Below are positions 55,475 to 63,007 of a stretch of 64,000 nt of DNA, one piece after another (the stretch's first letter is position 1; each line of letters starts with the position of its first letter). Below the pieces are notes generated by a model. It saw only the letters and a list, made by a program, of their open reading frames with translations, was not told the origin of the DNA and searched no databases. A program made the position numbers and the translations under genes. Source of the stretch: Agrilutibacter niabensis (lineage in GTDB: Bacteria; Pseudomonadota; Gammaproteobacteria; Xanthomonadales; Xanthomonadaceae); assembly GCF_042657165.1 (NCBI RefSeq), contig NZ_JBHSNJ010000002.1, forward strand, positions 1-64,000, in the 5' to 3' direction.

Positions 55475-55520
55475 CACCCGCCGGCTGAACCGGACCGCGC
55501 TGAACGCGCAACGCGGGGGA

Positions 55521-55556
55521 TTTCCCCTGCCACCACTGGGGGCCTTTCCGGATGGG
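55521..55556 (+). promoter_or_regulatory. two-part upstream element of subtilase paralogue 2
   Basis: TTTCCCC (55521-55527), 18 bases, TTCCGGATGGG (55546-55556), ending 68 bases before the start codon. Spacing and both boxes are identical to the element of paralogue 1. TTTCCCC is part of the perfect palindrome GGGGATTTCCCC minus one base on the left arm, reading GGGGGATTTCCCC. Confidence 0.65.
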
Positions 55557-55624
55557 CGACGGCGGACTGGGGGCCGATGCTCCGGACGCACGCAATGCCG
55601 CGTGTCCAACATCGGAACCATTCC

Positions 55625-58096
55625 ATGTCCGCTCCCCGACGCCTGCGCGCCAGCCTGCTCGCCGCAGCCATCCTCGCCACGCCGCTGATTGGACAAGCGC
55701 GCCAGCTCGACCGGCACCTGGAAGCCCTCCTCCCCACCCTCTCCGCCGGCGACACGCTGGAAGTCATCATCAGCTTCGAGAACGACGGGCCGCTCACTAC
55801 CGAGCAGCAGCAGCGCCTCGCCGCCCTCGGGCTGAAGGGCGTGACCATGCGGGCGCTGCCGATCGCCGGCGCCGTGGCCACACCCGCACAGATCCGCTCA
55901 CTGCTGGCGATGGACGACGTCCGCTCGGTCTGGTTCAACGCGCCGCTGGAATACGACAACAAGGAAGCCACGCAGATCACCGGCGTCGACCGCCTGCGTA
56001 CCGACAGTTCGCTGCGCACCAGCCTGGGCCTGCCCTACACCGGCAAGGGCGTGGGCGTGGTGGTGAACGACTCCGGCGTCGACGGCACGCACCCCGACCT
56101 GCAGTACCCCGCGCACGTGGTGCAGAACGTCGCCGCGCAGACCAATCTGGCCGCGCAGGATTCGATGCTGCCGATCACCTACGTCGAAGGCGTCGCCAAT
56201 ACCGATCTCGGCGGCGGCCATGGGACCCACTGCGCCGGCATCATCGGCGGCAGCGGAGCCGCCTCGCCGAACGGCGACTTCGAAGGGGTGGCGCCGGGCG
56301 CGGGCATCGTCGGTTACGGTTCCGGCGCCGCGCTGTTCGTGCTCGACACTATCGGCGGCTTCGACTACGCACTGACCCACCAGTCGCAGCACAACATCCG
56401 CGTCATCTCCAACTCGTTCGGCAACACCAGCGACATCGGCACCGCGTTCGACCCGGACGATCCGACCAACATCGCCACCAAGCGCCTGGCCGACCGTGGC
56501 GTGGTCGTGGTGTTCTCCGCCGGCAACTCTGGCCCTGCCGAGGGCACCATCACCGGCAACTTCAAGAAGGCACCATGGGTCATCGCCGTCGCGGCGGGCG
56601 ACAAGCAGGGGCGACGCGCCGACTTCTCGTCGGGCGGCGAAGCGGGCCGCGGCGGCACCGCGACCGTCGATGGCGAAACCTATGCCTGGGTCGATCGCCC
56701 GACGGTCACCTCGCCGGGCGTGGACATCGTCTCCACGCGCGCCTCGCTGGGCAGCATCGACAAACTCGCAGCCGAGCAGGACGCCACCGTGCTGGGACCG
56801 TCGCTCGCGCTGCGTTACACGCACATGAGCGGCACCTCGATGGCGGCGCCGCACGTGGCGGGCATCGTCGCGCTGATCCTCGAGGCCAATCCGCAACTGG
56901 GCTGGCGCGAGGTCAAGCAGATCCTGCAGGACACCGCGAGCAACGTTCCTGGGGCGGAGCCCTGGGAAGTCGGCGCCGGCTATGTGAATGCCTACGCCGC
57001 CGTGCGTGAAGCAGTGGGTCGCGGCAACTTCGGCGCAACGGTCAACACCGCGCGCACCTTCAACGCCAACGCGAAGGTTTCGGCCGGCCGCGTCGACGAC
57101 TACGCGATCAACTTCAGTCCCGTCGGCGAAACCGGTTCGCAGCAGTTCCAGGTCGGGGCCGACATCGCGCTGGTCGATGCGCGCGCCGCGGTGGGCGACA
57201 ACACCGTCGCCATCTCGCTGACCGACCCCAACGGCAAGCGCTACGGTTCGTCGATCGCGTTGCCGGCCCTGGGCGAGAACATCGCCGTGTCCGCACCGGG
57301 CGTGGCCGGCACCTGGACGCTCACGGTGCGCGGCGTCGGCTCCCTGTCGGGCGTCGCCCTCGATCCGGCCAAGGTCACCAACGGCTACGGCGTACCAGGC
57401 ACCATCAACGTGCGGGTGAAGCAGCTGCGCACCGACGGCTTCAGTGGCCTGAGCGACATCGCCGGCCATCCGGCGCGCGGCTTCATCGAATTCGGCGTCG
57501 CCAACCGCCTCGTCGACAGCCTGCCCGATGGCCGTTTCCAGCCCTACCGGGCGCTGACGCGCGGCGAGATGGCCGACTTCCTCGCCATGGGCTCGGGCGT
57601 GCGCCAGTTCCTGCCCAATGGCGGCGGTTCGAGCTTCAGCGACGTGTCGGCGATCAGTCCGCTGTCGCCGTTTGCCGAAGCCGTTGCGGCGCGGGGTGCG
57701 GCGACACGCGACCTCGCCCAGACGCAGCTCGGACTGATGGGCGCGCTCAATGGCGCGTTCCGTCCCGGCGACTCGGTGACCCGCGTCAGCCTCGCCTACT
57801 CGCTGGTGCAGGGCCTGGGCCTGCAGTCGTCGGCACAGGGCTTCAGTGGCGAACTTACGGTGCTCCATGACGACACGCGCATCCCCGTCGCGGATGCGGC
57901 TTCGATCCCCGCGAGCCTGCGTGGTTACGTGCAGCACGCGCTCGACCTCGGCCTGATCAACGCCCGGTTCGTGCTGGTCCAGGGTCCGTACGACCTGCAA
58001 CCGACCATGAAGGCCTACTTCGATCCATCGCAGCTCGTTACCCGCGCGGCGTTTGCCGCGGCGGCCACCCGCACGCTGGGCGTCTACGGCCCATAA
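55625..58096 (+). CDS. secreted S8 subtilase with C-terminal SLH-like region (paralogue 2)
   Basis: This is an 823-aa exported protein, closely similar to the 45917-48427 product along its whole length. The signal peptide is at about 1-25. Catalytic Asp149, His199 and Ser405 are intact ('VVVNDSGVD', 'GHGTHCAGI', 'HMSGTSMAAPHVAG'). The middle region 'FSPVGETGSQQFQVGADIAL' and SLH-like C-terminus ('FGVANRLVDSLPDGRFQPYR', 'LTRGEMADFLAMGSGVRQFL') match paralogue 1. The start ATG 55625 is taken because it gives the signal peptide directly; ATG 55577 would add 16 residues. It lies behind the response-regulator gene on the same strand. Confidence 0.95.
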   Translation: MSAPRRLRASLLAAAILATPLIGQARQLDRHLEALLPTLSAGDTLEVIISFENDGPLTTEQQQRLAALGLKGVTMRALPIAGAVATPAQIRSLLAMDDVRSVWFNAPLEYDNKEATQITGVDRLRTDSSLRTSLGLPYTGKGVGVVVNDSGVDGTHPDLQYPAHVVQNVAAQTNLAAQDSMLPITYVEGVANTDLGGGHGTHCAGIIGGSGAASPNGDFEGVAPGAGIVGYGSGAALFVLDTIGGFDYALTHQSQHNIRVISNSFGNTSDIGTAFDPDDPTNIATKRLADRGVVVVFSAGNSGPAEGTITGNFKKAPWVIAVAAGDKQGRRADFSSGGEAGRGGTATVDGETYAWVDRPTVTSPGVDIVSTRASLGSIDKLAAEQDATVLGPSLALRYTHMSGTSMAAPHVAGIVALILEANPQLGWREVKQILQDTASNVPGAEPWEVGAGYVNAYAAVREAVGRGNFGATVNTARTFNANAKVSAGRVDDYAINFSPVGETGSQQFQVGADIALVDARAAVGDNTVAISLTDPNGKRYGSSIALPALGENIAVSAPGVAGTWTLTVRGVGSLSGVALDPAKVTNGYGVPGTINVRVKQLRTDGFSGLSDIAGHPARGFIEFGVANRLVDSLPDGRFQPYRALTRGEMADFLAMGSGVRQFLPNGGGSSFSDVSAISPLSPFAEAVAARGAATRDLAQTQLGLMGALNGAFRPGDSVTRVSLAYSLVQGLGLQSSAQGFSGELTVLHDDTRIPVADAASIPASLRGYVQHALDLGLINARFVLVQGPYDLQPTMKAYFDPSQLVTRAAFAAAATRTLGVYGP

Positions 58097-58112
58097 CGCC
58101 CGGCTGCGCCCC

Positions 58113-58180
58113 GTACGGACCGGTCCATCCCGCCGGTCCGTACCGAAGCCCGCTACAGGAGTGGCGGGCTTCATTCTTTT
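58113..58180 (+). terminator. perfect hairpin plus intrinsic terminator after subtilase 2
   Basis: GTACGGACCGG-N9-CCGGTCCGTAC (58113-58143) is a perfect 11-bp stem. It is followed by GAAGCCCGC / GCGGGCTTC (58145-58172) and ATTCTTTT. Confidence 0.8.
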
Positions 58181-58224
58181 CGCGCGTTGTATCCTCGCCC
58201 TCCATACACGACAGGAGCGGCGGC

Positions 58225-58710
58225 ATGAAGGCACGGTTTCCCACGCGCATTGTTGCAGGCGTCCTGCTGCTGGCGGGCCTGCTCGCCGGCTGCTCCAACG
58301 GACCGGTGCGGCGCGTCTCCGAGCCTTCGGCGCTGGTCCAGCAGCTCACCGTGCGCGCCGACGGGCGCTGGGCGGTGGAACTGCGCATCGAGAATTTCAG
58401 CAGCATCCCGATGCGCTTCGATTCGGTCGACCTCGCATTGGCATTCGGCGACAACGAAGCCGGACGCGTGACCGCACAGCCGGCGGTGTCGATAGGTCCG
58501 GAATCCGCAGACGTGGTCAGCGCCGTGTTCACTCCTCCCGTGGCGGGCAAGCTGGCGGTCGCCGATGCGCTGGCCGGTGGACGCAGCATCGCCTACACCC
58601 TGAGCGGCAACATCACCGCGACACCCGCCGACGGCAAGCAGCGCAGCTTCGAGGTCAGGCGCAGCAGCCAGCTAAGTCCAGCGCCGGGGCTGCCCGGCGT
58701 GCTGCGCTAG
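58225..58710 (+). CDS. LEA14-like lipoprotein (161 aa)
   Basis: The signal peptide with lipobox 'LLAGC' (Cys23) shows lipidation. The mature part 'RRVSEPSALVQQLTVRADGR' then 'WAVELRIENFSSIPMRFDSV' is the beta-sandwich pattern of LEA14/water-stress-type domains seen in small bacterial lipoproteins. It is probably attached to the inside of the outer membrane; the function is unknown. It is a single-gene unit after the subtilase terminator. Confidence 0.8.
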   Translation: MKARFPTRIVAGVLLLAGLLAGCSNGPVRRVSEPSALVQQLTVRADGRWAVELRIENFSSIPMRFDSVDLALAFGDNEAGRVTAQPAVSIGPESADVVSAVFTPPVAGKLAVADALAGGRSIAYTLSGNITATPADGKQRSFEVRRSSQLSPAPGLPGVLR

Positions 58711-58863
58711 GCCGATGTTGCAAAAGCCGGACGGACGACCCGGGATCCGGAAATGCGATCGCCGAGTTCCGGCTCTATCCACGTGGCGCAGACTCCGGTC
58801 GCGTACCCGCCGTACGCGCGATTTCCCTGATTCCCATTCCCGACTCCGAATACCGGCACGCCC

Positions 58864-60654
58864 ATGAGCACCTACAAAGCCCCCCTCAACGACATGCGTT
58901 TCGTGCTGTACGACGTGCTCGGCGCGGAACGGGAGTTCGCACGCCTGGGCCAGGCCGACGCGACCCGGGACGTGCTCGATGCCGTGTTCGATGAAGCCGC
59001 GCGCTTCACCGAAACCGTGCTGGCGCCGCTCAACGAGATCGGCGACCGCGTCGGCTGCAAATTCGACAAGGACACCGGTGCCGTCACCACGCCGCCGGGG
59101 TTCAAGCAGGCCTACGCGCAGTTCGTGGAGGGCGGCTGGACCGGGCTGGTCTCGCCGGTGGAATTCGGCGGCCAGGGCCTGCCCTACACGGCCGGCGTGC
59201 CGTTGAAGGAAATGATCGACGCGGCGAACCTGGCCTGGGGCAACTTCCCGCTGCTGTCGCATGGGGCCACCGATGCCCTGCTCCACCATGGCGAGGACTG
59301 GCAGCGCGAGGTCTTCCTCAAGCCGCTCGTCGACGGCACCTGGACCGGCACCATGTGCCTGACCGAACCGCATTGCGGCACCGACCTCGGCCTGCTCAAG
59401 ACCCGCGCCGCTCCCAACGAGGACGGCAGCTACGCGATCACCGGCACCAAGATCTTCATCACCGCCGGCGAGCACGATATGACCGGCAACATCATCCATC
59501 TCGTGCTGGCCAAGCTCCCCGACGCTCCGGCGGGCAGCAAGGGCATCTCGCTGTTCATCGTCCCCAAGTTCAAGGTCGCGCGCGACGGCACGCAGGGCGA
59601 GGCCAATGCGGTGCGTTGCGGCAGCATCGAACACAAGATGGGCATCCATGGCTCGGCGACGTGCGTGCTCAACTTCGATGGCGCGCAGGGCTACCTCATC
59701 GGCCAGCCGAACAAGGGCCTGATGGCGATGTTCACCATGATGAACACCGCGCGCCTCGGCGTCGGCGTACAAGGCCTGGGCTTGTCGGACCGCGCCTGGC
59801 AGAACGCGCTGCGCTATTCGCGCGAACGCCTGCAGAGCCGCTCGCTGTCGGGTGCGAAGTTCCCGGAGAAGCCCGCCGACCCGATCATCGTGCAACCCGA
59901 CGTTCGTCGCATGCTGCTTACCTGCAAGGCCCTGGTCGAAGGCGGCCGCGCATTGAGCTACCACGCCGGGCTGCAGGTCGACATCTCGGAACTCGCGCCG
60001 ACGCCGGAAGAACGCCAGCAGGCCGATGCGCTGGTGGGTTTCCTGACCCCGATCGTGAAGGCCTGCCTGACCGAGTGGGGCATGGAATGCACGTACAACG
60101 CGCTGCAATGCTTCGGTGGACATGGCTATATTGCCGAACATGGCATGGAGCAACTTGCCCGCGATGCGCGCATCACCACGCTTTACGAGGGAACGACCGG
60201 CATCCAGGCGCTCGATCTGCTCGGCCGCAAGATCCTGCAACTGCAAGGCGCGGGGCTGAAAATCTTCCTCGGGATGATCACGCAGTTCTGCGACGCTGAA
60301 TCCGGCAACGAAGGCGCTGCCGAATTCATCGGCCCGCTGCGCGAGAAAACCGCACAATGGCAGCAGCTCACGCTGCAAGTCGGCCAGCGCGCGATGGCGA
60401 ATCCGGAGGAAGTCGGCGCAGCGTCCTACGATTACCTGATGTACTCCGGCTATGTGGCGCTGGCTTACTGGTGGGCACGCAGCGCCGCGGCTGCCCACGC
60501 TTCGACGCATTCGGATGCATTCAAGCGGGCAAAGCTGGAAACCGCGCGCTTCTACTTCGCCCGCATCCTGCCGCGCACGATGACTCATGCCAGCGCCATG
60601 TCCAGCGCCGCGAGCACGCTCACCGCGCTGGACGAAGCAGCGTTCGACTCCTGA
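58864..60654 (+). CDS. acyl-CoA dehydrogenase (FadE/DmdC-like, long form)
   Basis: This is a 596-aa flavoenzyme oxidising acyl-CoA to enoyl-CoA. The FAD/substrate motifs 'TGTMCLTEPHCGTDLGLLKT' and 'YAITGTKIFITAGEHDMTGN' are followed by 'AHGMEQLARDARITTLYEGT'-type sequence, here 'EHGMEQLARDARITTLYEGT', which carries the catalytic Glu. The C-terminal extension of about 150 residues marks the acyl-CoA dehydrogenase C-terminal-domain subfamily (DmdC-like, AcdB). It is a single-gene unit with an unknown acyl substrate. Confidence 0.93.
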   Translation: MSTYKAPLNDMRFVLYDVLGAEREFARLGQADATRDVLDAVFDEAARFTETVLAPLNEIGDRVGCKFDKDTGAVTTPPGFKQAYAQFVEGGWTGLVSPVEFGGQGLPYTAGVPLKEMIDAANLAWGNFPLLSHGATDALLHHGEDWQREVFLKPLVDGTWTGTMCLTEPHCGTDLGLLKTRAAPNEDGSYAITGTKIFITAGEHDMTGNIIHLVLAKLPDAPAGSKGISLFIVPKFKVARDGTQGEANAVRCGSIEHKMGIHGSATCVLNFDGAQGYLIGQPNKGLMAMFTMMNTARLGVGVQGLGLSDRAWQNALRYSRERLQSRSLSGAKFPEKPADPIIVQPDVRRMLLTCKALVEGGRALSYHAGLQVDISELAPTPEERQQADALVGFLTPIVKACLTEWGMECTYNALQCFGGHGYIAEHGMEQLARDARITTLYEGTTGIQALDLLGRKILQLQGAGLKIFLGMITQFCDAESGNEGAAEFIGPLREKTAQWQQLTLQVGQRAMANPEEVGAASYDYLMYSGYVALAYWWARSAAAAHASTHSDAFKRAKLETARFYFARILPRTMTHASAMSSAASTLTALDEAAFDS

Positions 60655-60792
60655 GCCACCGTATCCCTGCCCTTGTTCATTTCAGTCGCTGCCTGATGCG
60701 GTCATCCCGTCCGGCGAGCAACCGCTGCTTGCCATTTCCGGCCGCAGGCGCGGCCCGGAGGTCTCCGCACGCCTGGATTCATCGCGGGCCGG

Positions 60793-60821
60793 TACACAAA
60801 ATGTAAACATAGGCGTATAAG
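60793..60821 (+). promoter_or_regulatory. candidate promoter of the HNH endonuclease gene
   Basis: TACACA (60793-60798), 17-base spacer, TATAAG (60816-60821). The first in-frame ATG (60833) is only 12 bases after the -10 box, so either the mRNA is nearly leaderless or translation starts further in. Confidence 0.5.
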
Positions 60822-60832
60822 CTGGTATCCCG

Positions 60833-61531
60833 ATGGAGACCGACAGAGCCACCCTGAGGCTGGTCCGAACCGGAACACGCGCTGAGATGCTCCAGCGTGA
60901 TGATCCGGTCCTCCACTCGACGCCCGAATTTGCTTCCCGACCTGCCACGGACCGCCTCAATGCGGTCCGTTTGCTTTCTCTGGATGCCCACGGCCGCGTA
61001 CTCGACTGGATGAGCTGGCAGGATGCCGCCTGCCTGTACGCACGCGGCGCGGTCGCCTGGACGCTCGGCGACCCTTGCCTGCAGGTACGCGGCGGAACCT
61101 GCCGCATGACCGGCATGCAGAGCCTGATCGAACTGCACCCTATCGTCGCGGCGCGTGGCCATGCGCGTGCGCATGCGCTCGATCCCACGCCCGCGCTCAC
61201 CAACGCCGCGCTGTTCGCGCGCGATGCCTACCTGTGCATGTACTGCGGCCATGACTTCACCCGGCCGCATCTCACCCGCGACCACGTGCTGCCGGTATCC
61301 AAGGGCGGCCGCGACGTGTGGGAGAACGTGGTCGCCGCCTGCTTCCACTGCAATTCGCGCAAGGGCAACCGCACGCCGCAGCAGGCCAGCATGCCGCTGC
61401 TGGCCGTGCCCTACCGCCCCAGCTGGGTCGAACACCTGATCCTCAGCAACCGCAACATCCTGGCCGACCAGATGGCCTTCCTGAAGGCACAACTGCCCAA
61501 GCGTGCGCGGCCGGAACTCGTGGTGCAGTAG
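60833..61531 (+). CDS. HNH endonuclease family protein
   Basis: This protein of up to 232 aa has an HNH/McrA-type metal finger: 'DAYLCMYCGHDFTRPHLTRD', then 'HVLPVSKGGRDVWENVVAAC' and 'FHCNSRKGNRTP', with two CxxC pairs and the HNH histidine. Family members usually begin near 'LNAVRLLSLDAHGRVLDWMS' (residue about 42 here). The ATG at 60833 or 60887 may therefore be too early, or the first 40 residues are a local extension. It is a single gene with no restriction partner nearby, so a domesticated role is likely. Confidence 0.85.
   Translation: METDRATLRLVRTGTRAEMLQRDDPVLHSTPEFASRPATDRLNAVRLLSLDAHGRVLDWMSWQDAACLYARGAVAWTLGDPCLQVRGGTCRMTGMQSLIELHPIVAARGHARAHALDPTPALTNAALFARDAYLCMYCGHDFTRPHLTRDHVLPVSKGGRDVWENVVAACFHCNSRKGNRTPQQASMPLLAVPYRPSWVEHLILSNRNILADQMAFLKAQLPKRARPELVVQ
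60947..60970 (+). repeat. perfect hairpin inside the HNH gene 5' part
   Basis: ACGGACCGC-CTCAAT-GCGGTCCGT is followed by TTGCTTTCTC, an intrinsic-terminator-like shape just before the conserved start of the family. Confidence 0.55.
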
Positions 61532-61717
61532 GCCGGTTCGTCCTCCCCGGCGGGATGCGCCGGACAATGTGTTGCCGCCTCCGCGCAAGCGCTCGCGCGT
61601 GATCGCGGTCGCAGCTGAGCCGTCCGCGTCACAAGCTGACGTTCACCGCGCGTTGACGTGCCAAGGGCGCCGGGCAACACTCATGGTCTTGTCATATTTC
61701 ATAAGAATGGACCGGAC

Positions 61718-62851
61718 ATGCTCCCGACCTTCGGCCTTACCGGCATGGATGCCGCCACCGAGAACGCGCTGAAATCCGCCTTTGCCGAAGCAAGCATGCG
61801 CCTGGGTGGCCGCTGGCCGCTGGTGTCGGAACAGGACGCGACCCATGTCCTCGTCGACATGGACAGCATGTACGGCCCCATGAGCTGGCTGCGCCTGCAC
61901 GGCGCCGGCAAGGTCGTGATCGGCCTCACCACCGCGCCGCGCTCGCAGACCGACTTCCGCCTGGGCAAGCCGTTCAATGCCGAATCGGTGGCCGAACTCC
62001 TGCAGCAGATCGCTCCGTCCGCTGCCACGGGGTCGCCAGGCACCGCGCCGCACGGCGTAACGCCTGCGCCGGCTCCCGAAGACCAGTTGCCCGAAGAACT
62101 CGCCAAGCCCGTCAGCGAGGAGGCCGCGGCTCCCGATCAGCGCGCCTCCGCCGCGGTCAGCGCCACACTGGATACGCCCGCTGCTCCACCCGCCCCACAG
62201 GTGGAGGCCCCAAGCGCCGCGCCTCCCGCACCGAGCGCGACCGCTCCCGTGACGGCTCCGCCGGCGCCCGCGCCGCAGCCCGCGCCGACGCGCGATCGCA
62301 CCCTGATCGACTGGCTCGCACCGGGCCAACTGAGCGGGCGCATGCGCCTGCAGCGCGGCGGCACCAGCGTGCTGCTCGACGTGGACCAGCACCAGTACTT
62401 CGGCCCGGCGACGCTCAAGCCGCTGCAGTCGCACGTGGAATCCATACTCCAGGCCGGCGACTTCACCGCCGTCGACGCGGCCACGTGGAACAGCGAGACC
62501 ACCATGCTCGGCCAAGGCCAGGCCCTGTCCCGCCTGCTCTGGTTCTGCGCGCTGCAGGCCGGCAAGGGCCAGCTGATGCCCGGCTTCGATGCGACGGCGC
62601 AGTACCGCCTGCTGAAGTGGCCGCAGACCGAACGCGAGTTCCCCAAGCACTTCCGCATCGCCACCGCGATGATGAAGGGACCGGCCACGCTGGACGAACT
62701 GACGGCCGCCTGCGGCGTGCCGGTCGCTGAAGTCGCCGACTTCATCAACGCCAACCTCGCCACCGGTTACGCCGAGCCTTACCGCGAGCCGGAACCCGAA
62801 CCCGAGCAGCAGAAGTCCGGCGGCCTGTTCGGTCGCCTGCGCGGGCGCTGA
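61718..62851 (+). CDS. hypothetical two-domain protein with Pro/Ala linker (377 aa)
   Basis: The family is not recognised. The N-terminal domain (about 1-105) has alternating strands and helices ('WPLVSEQDATHVLVDMDSMY', 'KVVIGLTTAPRS'), resembling a small receiver-like fold without a clear Asp pocket. A 100-residue Pro/Ala linker follows. The C-terminal part (about 205-350) has 'TLIDWLAPGQLSGRMRLQRG', '..VLLDVDQHQYFGPATL' and a winged-helix-like end ('GPATLDELTAACGVPVAEVA'), then an acidic stretch and a basic tail. ATG 61718 is chosen. It lies between the HNH gene and dxs on the same strand. Confidence 0.75.
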   Translation: MLPTFGLTGMDAATENALKSAFAEASMRLGGRWPLVSEQDATHVLVDMDSMYGPMSWLRLHGAGKVVIGLTTAPRSQTDFRLGKPFNAESVAELLQQIAPSAATGSPGTAPHGVTPAPAPEDQLPEELAKPVSEEAAAPDQRASAAVSATLDTPAAPPAPQVEAPSAAPPAPSATAPVTAPPAPAPQPAPTRDRTLIDWLAPGQLSGRMRLQRGGTSVLLDVDQHQYFGPATLKPLQSHVESILQAGDFTAVDAATWNSETTMLGQGQALSRLLWFCALQAGKGQLMPGFDATAQYRLLKWPQTEREFPKHFRIATAMMKGPATLDELTAACGVPVAEVADFINANLATGYAEPYREPEPEPEQQKSGGLFGRLRGR

Positions 62852-62856
62852 GCCAA

Positions 62857-62906
62857 GGCGGCCTTGCCGCCCTGCTTTGTCCAACCCGGGGCGGCCATGC
62901 CGCCCC
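62857..62906 (+). repeat. tandem GGCGGC/GCCGCC hairpins before dxs
   Basis: GGCGGC-CTT-GCCGCC (62857-62871) and GGGGCGGC-CAT-GCCGCCCC (62888-62906) are two related palindromes 16 bases apart. They lie in the 156-base gap between the hypothetical gene and dxs; there is no T-run. Confidence 0.6.
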
Positions 62907-63007
62907 GCTTGTTGACCCGGCGCCCAACCGGCTTTGCTTGCCCCCATACGCACCCGGCGGGACAATGGCCGACTCGCTTTGAGCCGCCGAGCCCCTGCGC
63001 CCCCCGC

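Noticed and set aside
55898..58234. 778-codon minus-strand frame over the second subtilase gene
   Set aside because: Antisense shadow of a gene with complete S8 motifs.
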